A program made the position numbers and the translations under genes. The notes beneath the pieces are model-generated. The model made no database searches. It was not told the DNA's origin and saw only the letters and a list, made by a program, of their open reading frames with translations. This document shows, piece after piece, positions 1 to 7,338 of a DNA stretch of 15,853 bases. Source of the DNA: Candidatus Helarchaeota archaeon (GTDB taxonomy: Archaea > Asgardarchaeota > Lokiarchaeia > Helarchaeales > HEL-GB-A); contig JAEOSY010000114.1 of assembly GCA_016840125.1 (NCBI GenBank), positions 1 to 15,853 on the forward strand, in the 5' to 3' direction. The stretch's first letter is position 1. Each line of letters opens with the position of its first letter.

Positions 1-700
1 CCATACCAGTACGTTTAACCACTATCACCCTTTCAATTGTTGGGGTATCCTCTAAAAGTTCATGGACTTTTTCTTTCAAGGGAATTTTCTTTCCGCTCCG
101 AAAAGATCCATCCGCTGTAATTAATATTCGAGCTCCTGAATCAAGAATTCTATCTTTAACTGCCTCTGCGGAGAAGCCTGCAAAAACAACACTGTGAATA
201 ATTCCAAATCTAGCGGCCCCTAACATCGCAATTGCTGCCTCTGGAATCATAGGTAACCAAATAACAACACGGTCTCCCTTTTTTAACCCGTAATTCAATA
301 GAACATTACCGAATCGACACAATTCTTCAACTAAATCATTGTATGTTATTGCTCTTGTGTCATTGGGATCATCGCCCTCCCAATAAATGGCAACTTTCTC
401 TCCTTTACCTGCTTCAATATGCCGATCCACAGCATTATAAGCTGCATTAAGTTTTCCATCGACAAACCATTGCGCTACAGGTGGAAATTTCGAATCGTCC
501 CAAATTTTCGTTGGTTTCTTTGCCCAATTGAGTGTATTTACAAGTTTTCCCCAAAATTTCTCAGGATCTTCAATGGATTCCTTCCACATCTCTTTATATT
601 GATCCATGCTTTTGACCCACGCCTTTTCAGATACGCTCTTCGGCGGTTCAAAGACTCTCTTTTCAATCAGAAGAGATGTGATTGTTTTTTCTTTACTCAT
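1..700 (-). CDS. acs: Acetyl-CoA synthetase, AMP-forming (5' part, cut by window start)
   Basis: AMP-forming acetate:CoA ligase, which activates acetate to acetyl-CoA through an acetyl-adenylate in the cytoplasm. The frame runs from ATG at 698-700 off the left edge, giving 233 complete codons of a protein normally about 640-660 residues long. Seen: an Acs N-terminal domain (about residues 25-85, including DQYKEMWKESIEDPEKFWG), then the start of the AMP-binding domain with GDRVVIWLPMIPEAAIAMLG (142-161) and the strongly conserved HSVVFAGFSAEAVKDRI (169-185). The P-loop-like and C-terminal catalytic motifs lie outside the window. A strong ribosome binding site (GGAGGA, complement of 708-713) sits 7 bases before the ATG and fixes the start. 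The gene is divergent from the flavoprotein operon at 859, with a 158-base spacer holding an inverted repeat. Identification is secure at family level; propionyl-CoA synthetase is a less likely alternative. Confidence 0.93.
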   Translation of the reverse strand, partial: MSKEKTITSLLIEKRVFEPPKSVSEKAWVKSMDQYKEMWKESIEDPEKFWGKLVNTLNWAKKPTKIWDDSKFPPVAQWFVDGKLNAAYNAVDRHIEAGKGEKVAIYWEGDDPNDTRAITYNDLVEELCRFGNVLLNYGLKKGDRVVIWLPMIPEAAIAMLGAARFGIIHSVVFAGFSAEAVKDRILDSGARILITADGSFRSGKKIPLKEKVHELLEDTPTIERVIVVKRTGM

Positions 701-742
701 CTATTAATCCTCCAATTTTTATTTTGTCTTACTTTTATAATC

Positions 743-761
743 TTCAGCAACATTTGCTGAA
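743..761. promoter_or_regulatory. Perfect inverted repeat in acs / flavoprotein divergent spacer (possible operator)
   Basis: TTCAGCAA at 743-750 and TTGCTGAA at 754-761 are perfect 8-base inverted arms around a 3-base centre. The repeat lies between the two divergent start codons, 42 bases upstream of acs. Relative to a TATA-like stretch for acs (complement of about 768-778), it would fall over the expected transcription start. This is a plausible repressor site but could also be chance. Confidence 0.4.
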
Positions 762-820
762 AATATCTAAAATATAACAAAACTCCAATTAGGTATTGGA
801 GAAGATGGTTTTACATTAAG

Positions 821-828
821 ATATATGT
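821..828 (+). promoter_or_regulatory. TATA-like box for the flavoprotein operon
   Basis: ATATATGT follows an AT-rich run and is centred about 34 bases before the ATG at 859. The usual archaeal TATA-to-start distance of about 26 bases would put the transcript start near 850, leaving a leader of about 8 bases. No Shine-Dalgarno sequence is visible before the ATG, which fits a very short leader. Weak evidence in such AT-rich DNA. Confidence 0.3.
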
Positions 829-858
829 AAAAATTACATCTAGATGGACTTGAAATAA

Positions 859-1473
859 ATGAGTAAGAAGAAGAAACTACTTGTGTTGGGTATTTCTGGA
901 AGCCCGAGAGCTGGTTCCACTGATTATATTGTAAAAGACGCGTTGAACCATGCTCAAACGAAATTTGATGATATTGAAGCTGAATATTTCTCAGCAAAAG
1001 GTAAGAAAATCAATTTTTGCATTCACTGTGATTTCTGCATCAGGGAAAAGAGGGGCTGTGTTCATAAAGATGATATGAGCGAATTGTATCCAAAGTTGAT
1101 TGACGCCGATGTATATATTATAGGAAGCCCCGTTTATCAAGGGAATATTTCTGGCCAGCTTAAAACAATTTTAGATAGAACACGTGCAATTGTGGCTGCA
1201 GACCCGAAAGTGTTTCAAAACAAATTTGGAATGGCTGTAGCAGTTGGAGGGGACAGGGTTGGAGGGCAGGAATCCACAATCCATACTATACTTGACTTTT
1301 ATGTGCTCAACGGGATCATTGCGGTGAGTGGGGGCTTCTTTGGTGCGAATCTCGGCGGAGCCGTCTGGTCAAAAGATAAGGGCGCCCTTGGTGCACAAGA
1401 AGATTCTGAGGGAATACGATCGGTTCATAAATCGGTAAATAAATTAATTAAACTTGCTAAAAAAATATTGTAG
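859..1473 (+). CDS. Iron-sulfur flavoprotein (Isf family, NADPH-dependent FMN reductase fold)
   Basis: Predicted FMN and [4Fe-4S] electron carrier of the Isf family, 204 residues, cytoplasmic. Residues 7-21 form the first flavodoxin-like strand and FMN phosphate loop (GISGSPRAGST). Cys54, Cys57, Cys60 and Cys67 form the compact C-x2-C-x2-C-x6-C motif that binds the [4Fe-4S] cluster in methanogen Isf. IIGSPVYQGNISGQLK (87-102) is the second FMN-contact loop. In the studied family members, electrons pass from ferredoxin through the cluster to FMN, with O2 or peroxide reduction proposed as a role; that is family knowledge, not shown here. The gene is first in an operon: the next gene starts within 6-15 bases of its stop. 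The ATG at 859 is preferred because the Rossmann strand begins at residue 7. The physiological partner is unknown. Confidence 0.85.
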   Translation: MSKKKKLLVLGISGSPRAGSTDYIVKDALNHAQTKFDDIEAEYFSAKGKKINFCIHCDFCIREKRGCVHKDDMSELYPKLIDADVYIIGSPVYQGNISGQLKTILDRTRAIVAADPKVFQNKFGMAVAVGGDRVGGQESTIHTILDFYVLNGIIAVSGGFFGANLGGAVWSKDKGALGAQEDSEGIRSVHKSVNKLIKLAKKIL

Positions 1474-1487
1474 GAAAGGTGTTTTAT

Positions 1488-2042
1488 TTGCCAAAGAAGT
1501 TAATCTGGGGAATTACGGGCTCTGGAGATTTTATTTCAGAGATTGTCGACTTGATTATTAAAATTCAGCATGATTTTGATCTAAAAATCACAATCATCCT
1601 ATCAGTTAATGGGGAACTCATCCTAAAATTCTATAAAATTCTTGATAAACTTAAAGAAAACATCAAAAATGTAAAAATTGAGAAAGGTCCGAATAATCCC
1701 TTTATTATTGGACGAATGCAGACTGGCGAGTTTGACTACATCGTTATTTCTCCCGTGAGTGGAAATAGCGTTGCTAAAATGGCTTACGGAATCGCTGATT
1801 CTCTAATAACGAATGGAGTAGCTCAAGCTTTAAAGGGCGGACAGAAAGTTTACTTATTTCCGACTGATCAAGAGCGGGCAGATACAACCACCGTATTACC
1901 TAACGGGAAGACCTTTGTTCTAAAACATCGGAAAATTGACCTAGAGAATATTGAGCGCCTAAAACAAATGGACGATGTGGAAATTCTGGAAAATTATGAT
2001 AAGATTTATGACATTATCCGAAAGGATTTTAACAATTCATAA
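1488..2042 (+). CDS. afpA: Archaeoflavoprotein AfpA-like FMN flavoprotein
   Basis: FMN-binding flavoprotein of the archaeoflavoprotein/dihydromethanopterin-reductase-like family (flavoprotein fold shared with HFCD proteins), 184 residues from TTG at 1488. Seen: LIWGITGSGDFISE near the N-terminus (FMN phosphate loop), FDYIVISPVSGNSVAKMAYG (FMN site; the family has SPxxxNTVAK-like sequence), and GIADSLITNGVAQALKGG. The length matches the family's roughly 180-200 residues. Start choice: a longer GTG start at 1479 has no ribosome binding site, whereas AGGTG at 1477-1481 lies 6 bases before TTG 1488, so TTG is preferred. It follows the Isf gene by 14 bases and precedes a longin-like gene by 15, so all three are probably co-transcribed. 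Likely role: electron acceptor or donor with ferredoxin or its Isf neighbour (inference). A tetrahydropterin-reductase activity is the main alternative. Confidence 0.8.
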   Translation: MPKKLIWGITGSGDFISEIVDLIIKIQHDFDLKITIILSVNGELILKFYKILDKLKENIKNVKIEKGPNNPFIIGRMQTGEFDYIVISPVSGNSVAKMAYGIADSLITNGVAQALKGGQKVYLFPTDQERADTTTVLPNGKTFVLKHRKIDLENIERLKQMDDVEILENYDKIYDIIRKDFNNS

Positions 2043-2057
2043 AAATAGAATGAGAAT

Positions 2058-3179
2058 ATGATTAACCAATTCATTATAATCAACGCTGCAGGTTTACCTC
2101 TATTCAACTGGGAACTTGAAGATAAGCAAGCGGAGGGGAGTATGATATCGGGATTCCTAACAGCAATGGATACATTCGCTAAAGGAGAGAAGGGGGAATC
2201 TATTCGGAAAATCACATTAGATCCAACAACTTTTATTTTTGAACGGGCGGAGGAACTTATTTTCGTCATTTTAACTAGTGATCCAGAAAATGAACAATTA
2301 ATTAGCCTTTTTTTGGGGGAAGCTAAAGCGACTTTTTTAAAGAATTTTTTAGAAGCAGCTCAAACATTTAGTGGGAATTTGAGCATCTTTAAACCATTTA
2401 ACGGTATGTTAGAACAAATATTGACGAAGTACGGTTATTTTGATTATGTTAGAGTTAAAAAAGTTTTTGAAACTGATGAGATGCTCAAAGCCATTTTATT
2501 TCTTAAGAAAGATACTGGCGAAATACTTTATATTAAAGCTAAGGAGTATCTAGATCGTAACGCATTAAGTTTCCAAACAACTATTTTGCTCAATTCTATC
2601 GATCGTGTCATTACTAAAGGATTGAATGAAAAACCCCTGATCTCTATACTCATTTCTCAGAAATCACGTTGTCTTCTAGTAAAAACCACCGAAAAAATTG
2701 TTATAATACAAGAGAAAGTTCACCCTTCTTCTTTAAATGTTGCAGAAGTGAAAATCAATGAGAAACGAATAAAAAATACCTTGAAAAAACCTGAAAAACT
2801 GATGTTTGAAAGTAAGGAAATTTTTCTTTTTTTTGATCAAATGGGGAAAAATATTGTTTCTAATGATCGTGTTGGTCAATTTGGGGGTGATAATTTGCCT
2901 CCAGACTGTATTACATTAGTAAATACCTCAAAAAATATTATTGAGCAAATATATCGGGAGCGTTTCTTCAGTATTCTGCTATTTACAGAAAGTAAACTGT
3001 ATTCGGCATTTCCAATTCTAAATTATTATACTTTTTTGGAGATCGGAATTGAAAATGCTGCGGCATTTAAAGCCTTCTCTGAAAAATTAAATAAATGTGA
3101 TGTAGTAGAGGCGGAAGATGTTCATGGATTAAATCATATTATTGAAGTTATTAATAAGTTTAAAGCTTTTTTTTCGTGA
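2058..3179 (+). CDS. Longin/roadblock-like protein of unknown function, third gene of flavoprotein operon
   Basis: I do not recognise a named family for this 373-residue protein. The first roughly 90 residues (FIIINAAGLPLFNWEL, then an alternating strand/helix pattern ending near LIFVILTSD at 67-74) resemble the short longin/roadblock-type fold used in small-GTPase regulation and abundant in Asgard archaea. The opening 'strand, G-x-pL-F, polar strand' pattern recurs at residues 144-160 (KAILFLKKDTGEILYIK), suggesting a second such domain to about residue 217. The remainder (about 240-373) is mixed alpha/beta with no recognisable motif. It has no signal peptide or membrane span. Only 15 bases separate it from the AfpA gene, so it is probably the distal gene of that operon. 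It ends with an oligo-T stretch inside the last codons. A similar N-terminus occurs in the protein at 14260-15186. Fold assignment is inference from pattern only. Confidence 0.65.
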   Translation: MINQFIIINAAGLPLFNWELEDKQAEGSMISGFLTAMDTFAKGEKGESIRKITLDPTTFIFERAEELIFVILTSDPENEQLISLFLGEAKATFLKNFLEAAQTFSGNLSIFKPFNGMLEQILTKYGYFDYVRVKKVFETDEMLKAILFLKKDTGEILYIKAKEYLDRNALSFQTTILLNSIDRVITKGLNEKPLISILISQKSRCLLVKTTEKIVIIQEKVHPSSLNVAEVKINEKRIKNTLKKPEKLMFESKEIFLFFDQMGKNIVSNDRVGQFGGDNLPPDCITLVNTSKNIIEQIYRERFFSILLFTESKLYSAFPILNYYTFLEIGIENAAAFKAFSEKLNKCDVVEAEDVHGLNHIIEVINKFKAFFS

Positions 3180-3202
3180 ATAAAAAATAGAAAAAGAAAA
3201 GA
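3180..3202 (-). terminator. Oligo-T terminator for the membrane protein gene
   Basis: Read on the minus strand, the bases just after the stop of the 3203-4243 gene are runs of 4, 5 and 6 T. Archaeal termination typically occurs at such oligo-T tracts. The region is the short convergent gap with the longin-like gene. Confidence 0.45.
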
Positions 3203-4243
3203 TTAATCTGTTATTTTTAGTCGCGTTTTCGCTCCAATTTCGGAAAATTCGGACGCTTCCATCTCCAAGTTCTTGCCAGTAATTTTATTAACTATTGACG
3301 CCGCAATGATTGCCCATGGACATACTGCATTCTGTAATTCTTCTTCACTCATTGTACTCCGGACCTTCGATGTAGAACAGTTAATTGATTCTATTGTAAA
3401 TATCCTATCTGATTCCCATTTGACCTTTAACTTTTCAGCCATGCGGATTTTTGCTGCACGGGACATGAACTCGTCCATAGCTTCGCTTAAATTCATTTTC
3501 TCCAGTTCTTTCATATCGAATCCCATTAAGTACATCATTTTCTCTAGAAACTCGTATGTCTTTGGTACAACATATTTAAACAAAGCTGGCGTCCCTAAAA
3601 GCTCTTTTGCGGCGCCTTCATACCCAAAAGTAATACCATGAAGAATAAATGCTAATTGATGGATCGAAAACCTACTTTTCCCTTCCTGACTACCACGACG
3701 TACTAAAACCGCAAGAAAGATGGAAATACCGATGGGGATAGGTAAAATAGCTGCAAACCAAAATGAACTAGGAATAAAATTTATTTCTGGACTCATCGCC
3801 GGTACCGTATGAAAATAGTAGTTGATTAAACTCGTCCAGTGCCCTAAACTCCAACCGATAAATCCAACTGGCCCAATAATCTGACCATACTTGTAGATTA
3901 AATCTTTTTTAAAAGCCGCAATAACGAATTTTGTTCCAAATAGAATATTCGCTGTTACTCCTCCAATCATAAAATGGAGACCCACAGTTGAGGTGAAATC
4001 TGTAAATTCAGCTTTCCAAGGCACAATCATCAAGAGACATTGAATCGTTATTGCATAGAAAAAGATAGTTTCAATACGACCAATCATTTTATGTGCTTTA
4101 ACAAGAGTGATATCCCCTTTCATATTGCTTAAATCACGTATATTGTAAATTCCAATGGCGTCATTTGCTATTACAAAACAATAACCAATCAGAGTTTGCA
4201 GAATAAGTAATTCTGCCCAAAGTAACATGCCCATTTTTCCCAC
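3203..4243 (-). CDS. Five-helix membrane protein with soluble Cys/CPW C-terminal domain, unknown function
   Basis: 346 residues in two parts. The N-terminal half is membrane: probable helices at about 7-27, 56-75, 86-109, 119-140 and 161-181. It has histidines at or within helix ends (His51, His90, His135), a layout seen in small b-haem membrane proteins, but no haem motif is proven. After a basic loop (VRRGSQEGKSR, 181-191) comes a soluble region. The tail, residues 280-346, holds INCSTSKVRS (Cys289) and AVCPWAIIAASIVNKITGK (Cys308), then a final strand pair. This paired Cys/CPW pattern recalls sensor or output domains such as the methanogen output domain or the ATC-hydrolase family; that is a tentative likeness. 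Start: GTG 4243 is the longest choice, with ATG at 4234 and 4228 as alternatives; none has a clear ribosome binding site. It is divergent from the thioredoxin-domain gene. Function unknown. Confidence 0.7.
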   Translation of the reverse strand: MGKMGMLLWAELLILQTLIGYCFVIANDAIGIYNIRDLSNMKGDITLVKAHKMIGRIETIFFYAITIQCLLMIVPWKAEFTDFTSTVGLHFMIGGVTANILFGTKFVIAAFKKDLIYKYGQIIGPVGFIGWSLGHWTSLINYYFHTVPAMSPEINFIPSSFWFAAILPIPIGISIFLAVLVRRGSQEGKSRFSIHQLAFILHGITFGYEGAAKELLGTPALFKYVVPKTYEFLEKMMYLMGFDMKELEKMNLSEAMDEFMSRAAKIRMAEKLKVKWESDRIFTIESINCSTSKVRSTMSEEELQNAVCPWAIIAASIVNKITGKNLEMEASEFSEIGAKTRLKITD

Positions 4244-4358
4244 TTCTGTCCAATTAAATAGTTATGAAGTTATTCTTTGAAGCTCATACTTAATTTTTCA
4301 AGTTATCCCTAATAATTACTTATTCTTTTTCGACTTCGGAAGTTATTGCCCATGAATT

Positions 4359-4368
4359 TTTAGTATAA
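4359..4368 (+). promoter_or_regulatory. TATA-like box before the thioredoxin-domain gene
   Basis: TTTAGTATAA is centred about 31 bases before TTG 4395 and 40 before GTG 4404. The expected transcript start near 4390 would leave almost no leader. The 151-base divergent spacer (4244-4394) otherwise shows only AT-rich sequence and a small 5-base inverted repeat at 4333-4343. Confidence 0.25.
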
Positions 4369-4403
4369 GATTGAATGGTTGAATTGATTATCCTTTGGAG
4401 GAT

Positions 4404-6527
4404 GTGAATCGTATTTCTAATACAAATTCTGAAAAACCAAATCGATTAATAAATGAAAAAAGCCCGTACCTACTTCAACATGCCTATAATCCCGTGGATT
4501 GGTATCCGTGGACCCCTAAAGCTTTTAAAAAAGCCAAAAAGGAAGATAAACCCATCTTTTTATCGATTGGCTATAGCACTTGCCATTGGTGCCATGTGAT
4601 GGCACATGAATCATTTGAAGATCCGGAAGTAGCCAAGTTAATGAATGAACATTTCATATCCATAAAGGTAGATAGAGAAGAACGCCCGGATATTGATAAA
4701 ATTTACATGGATGTCTGTCAAGCGATGACTGGGAGGGGTGGATGGCCTCTAACAATAATAATGACACCCGAGAAAAAACCTTTCTTTGCGGCGACATATA
4801 TTCCAAAGAAGGGGCGCTTCGGTTCGAGTGGGATGTTGGAAATTATTCCCGCAATTAGTGAGTATTGGAAGAACAAACGTAATGAAGTTCTAGAATCCGC
4901 GAATACAATTATAAACGCACTCCAGCAGGCATCCTTGAGTACTTCAAGTGAAGAATTAGGTAAAACCACCTTGGCAACTGCATACACTCACCTATTGAGG
5001 CAGTTCGATGAGAAGGATGGTGGATTCGGAGGAGCTCCTAAATTTCCAACCCCTCACATACTTTTATTTTTGCTCCGCTATTGGAAACGCACAGGTGCCG
5101 AGAAAGCATTATCTATGGTTGAAAAGACCCTACAAGCCATGCGGCGTGGGGGTATCTTTGATCACCTCGGATTTGGATTTCATCGATACTCTACCGATTT
5201 CTTTTGGCTTCTCCCACATTTTGAAAAGATGTTGTACGATCAAGCTCTCCTCGCTATGGCTTATACAGAAGGGTACCAAGCGACTAAAAAGAAGGAATAT
5301 GAGGTAACGGCTCGGGCGATTTTTGCGTATGTTTTACGTGATATGACTGACCCACTTGGGGGGTTCTACTCTGCAGAAGATGCAGATAGCGAAGATAAAG
5401 AAGGGAATATGGTGGAAGGAAAATTCTATGTATGGACTGCAGAAGAGCTTAAAAGAGTATTAGATAAAGAAAATTTCGATATTGTTACGAAACTTTTCAA
5501 CATTAAAAAAGGTGGTAACTTTCTAGATCAAGCAACCCAGCAACGAACTGGCGAAAATATCCTCCATCTCACTAAATCAATTCCAGATCTTGCATCAGAT
5601 CTACAACTTGAAGAAAGTGATTTAGGCTTGCGGCTTGAAGAAATTCGAAGAAAATTGTTTGAAAAGCGTGAAGCGCGCCCACATCCATATAAGGATGATA
5701 AGATTCTCACGAGTTGGAATGGGCTGATGATAGCTGCATTGGCAAAAGCATCCCGTGTATTGAATGAGGCGAAATATTCTGAGGCAGCTCGTAAAGCAGT
5801 GGACTTCATTTATAAAAAGCTAATTAGAGACGATGGGCGTCTGTTACACCGATTTCGGGATGACGACTCAAGTATTCTGGCAAATTCTGATGATTACACT
5901 TTTTTAATTTGGGGTTTGTTAGAACTCTATGAGAGCACTTTTGAGATCGAATATCTTCGGAAAGCCCTAACATTAAACGAGGAACTCTTAATATTTTTCT
6001 GGGATAAGGAATCAGGTGGTCTGTATTTCACGCCTGATGATGGGGAGGAACTAATCCTTCGTAAGAAAGAGTTCTATGATGGTGCGATTCCTTCCAGTAA
6101 TTCAATTGCTATGTGGAATTTGCTTCGGCTCGAACAACTTACTGGGAATGAGGAGTTTGGAGAAAAAGCCGCAAAAATTAGTCCCTTCTTTTCAAATATT
6201 GTAAAAAATGCTCCTGCTGGATTCACTGCCCTAATGATTGCCCTTGAATTTGTCATAGGACCCTCATGCCTAGTCACTATTGCAGGCGATTTAAATTCAT
6301 TGGATACGAAGGAGATGCTACAAGCTCTTCACGTTCAATATCTCCCGAATAAAATTGTGCTGTTAAATCCTATCACGGAAAAATCACCAGGTATATATCA
6401 AATTGCCGATTTTGTGAAGGCCCAACCTAGCATTGAAGGTAAAACCACCGCTTACGTCTGTATCAACAACTTTTGTAAGAAACCGGTTACGGAGATAGAT
6501 GCAATGCTCCACCAACTTCAGACATAG
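4404..6527 (+). CDS. Thioredoxin-domain / alpha-alpha-barrel protein of the YyaL-SPATA20 (DUF255) family
   Basis: Large cytoplasmic protein, about 707-710 residues, the usual length of the DUF255 (YyaL/SPATA20) family. Numbering from TTG 4395: residues 13-175 are a thioredoxin-like domain opening with the family signature [20 protein letters not shown] (15-34) and carrying CHWC at 63-66, followed by EERPDID (95-101) and GRGGWPLT (112-119). From about 190 onward comes an (alpha/alpha)6-barrel region related in fold to sugar epimerases and glycosidases ([40 protein letters not shown]). No reaction is established; a redox or peptide-handling role is inferred from the CxxC. Start is unresolved: GGAGG at 4397-4401 lies inside the longest frame (TTG 4395) yet only 2 bases before GTG 4404. 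GTG is listed, and leaderless TTG is possible. Family assignment is very secure. Confidence 0.92.
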   Translation: MNRISNTNSEKPNRLINEKSPYLLQHAYNPVDWYPWTPKAFKKAKKEDKPIFLSIGYSTCHWCHVMAHESFEDPEVAKLMNEHFISIKVDREERPDIDKIYMDVCQAMTGRGGWPLTIIMTPEKKPFFAATYIPKKGRFGSSGMLEIIPAISEYWKNKRNEVLESANTIINALQQASLSTSSEELGKTTLATAYTHLLRQFDEKDGGFGGAPKFPTPHILLFLLRYWKRTGAEKALSMVEKTLQAMRRGGIFDHLGFGFHRYSTDFFWLLPHFEKMLYDQALLAMAYTEGYQATKKKEYEVTARAIFAYVLRDMTDPLGGFYSAEDADSEDKEGNMVEGKFYVWTAEELKRVLDKENFDIVTKLFNIKKGGNFLDQATQQRTGENILHLTKSIPDLASDLQLEESDLGLRLEEIRRKLFEKREARPHPYKDDKILTSWNGLMIAALAKASRVLNEAKYSEAARKAVDFIYKKLIRDDGRLLHRFRDDDSSILANSDDYTFLIWGLLELYESTFEIEYLRKALTLNEELLIFFWDKESGGLYFTPDDGEELILRKKEFYDGAIPSSNSIAMWNLLRLEQLTGNEEFGEKAAKISPFFSNIVKNAPAGFTALMIALEFVIGPSCLVTIAGDLNSLDTKEMLQALHVQYLPNKIVLLNPITEKSPGIYQIADFVKAQPSIEGKTTAYVCINNFCKKPVTEIDAMLHQLQT

Positions 6528-6602
6528 TGATTACTCAACATTTATATTTCGATTCTATGGTATTATCTTAATTTTCATCCAATGTCAACGGGTATTAATT
6601 AA

Positions 6603-7268
6603 ATGGGTACTAGAGATAGACTAAACCAAATTCTCGATCTGAAAAATTTCGCCTATTGGGGGATAATTGGGGCTGCTATTGGCTTTATTTTTATCCTTTC
6701 GTCTACAATTGGCTATCTAGGTACCAGTGGCGAATCGTATTCAATGCTTAATCATTTCATTTCAGAACTAGGAGAACTGGGTGTGTCACATCTCGCGTGG
6801 TTATTTAATCTTGGTTTAATTCTAGCAGGGATTATATTCATTCCATTCTTTATAGGGCTCGGTTTATATGTTGAAAATAAAGTAGCTAAGATCGCTATGT
6901 TTCTCGGAATTATGTCCGCAGATGCAATTATTTTAGTCGGATTCTTCCCAATGAATAATATCATTCCCCACTTTCTAGCAGCAATGCAATTCTTTTTTGG
7001 GGGTATGCTAACTGTAGTAGTGTTCACAATTGCAATTTTTATACAAAAAAAGGCAAAAATTCCGAAGTATTTCATCATTCCCGGTATAATAACTATTTTC
7101 ATATTCGTTTATTTCTTGTTCTTTATTGACGTTGGGGATTTGACAATGATTTTCACTTCACGTCCTGATGTCCTTTTGATCGCGGTATTTGAATGGGCTG
7201 TCTATTTTGCGGTTATCGGGTACTTGCTATTAATTGCGGTTTATGTGTTTTTAAAGGAAAGAAAATAG
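6603..7268 (+). CDS. DUF998-family integral membrane protein
   Basis: 221-residue membrane protein of the DUF998 family, function unknown. Six hydrophobic spans are visible at about 17-39, 63-89, 94-115, 121-147, 154-176 and 190-216. Family marks: a loop with HFISELGELG (51-60) after helix 1, FNLGLILAG (68-76) in helix 2, GFFPMN (113-118) before helix 4, and His123 at its start. Both ends are short and charged (KERK at the end). It lies 75 bases after the thioredoxin-domain gene and 70 before the acyl-CoA synthetase gene. TTTATATTTC at 6541-6550 could be its own TATA box, about 58 bases before the ATG. No good ribosome binding site is seen (only GGGT at 6591-6594). It may transport or sense something small, but nothing in the sequence says what. 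Confidence 0.8.
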   Translation: MGTRDRLNQILDLKNFAYWGIIGAAIGFIFILSSTIGYLGTSGESYSMLNHFISELGELGVSHLAWLFNLGLILAGIIFIPFFIGLGLYVENKVAKIAMFLGIMSADAIILVGFFPMNNIIPHFLAAMQFFFGGMLTVVVFTIAIFIQKKAKIPKYFIIPGIITIFIFVYFLFFIDVGDLTMIFTSRPDVLLIAVFEWAVYFAVIGYLLLIAVYVFLKERK

Positions 7269-7304
7269 GTAAAAACCAAAGTATTATTCATAAAGAAAAT
7301 ACGC

Positions 7305-7314
7305 AATATATATT
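7305..7314 (+). promoter_or_regulatory. TATA-like box before the acyl-CoA synthetase gene
   Basis: AATATATATT is centred about 29 bases before ATG 7339. This distance predicts a nearly leaderless transcript, although a GAGG ribosome binding site also lies between (7328-7331), so one of the two signals may be incidental. Confidence 0.3.
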
Positions 7315-7338
7315 TCTACTGATAAGTGAGGGTTGCTT

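Noticed and set aside
124..135. Acyl-CoA dehydrogenase as inactive because SETVVGSD replaces TEPxAGSD (protein residues 124-135 of the 11567-12712 gene)
   Set aside because: The Ser/Glu/Gly/Ser/Asp positions are kept, the catalytic Glu360 is present, and the rest of the enzyme is full length, so this is treated as ordinary family variation.
419..760. Plus-strand open frame of 113 codons
   Set aside because: It lies antisense to acs, whose protein is unmistakable. Its translation is rich in Phe, Ile, Arg and Cys without pattern, as expected of a shadow frame.
1479..1487. GTG 1479 as start of the AfpA-like gene
   Set aside because: No ribosome site precedes it, while AGGTG is correctly placed for TTG 1488, and the family N-terminus begins right after that TTG.
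4333..4343. ACTTC-G-GAAGT inverted repeat as an operator
   Set aside because: Arms of 5 bases are expected many times by chance in a window of this size, and the position gives no further support.
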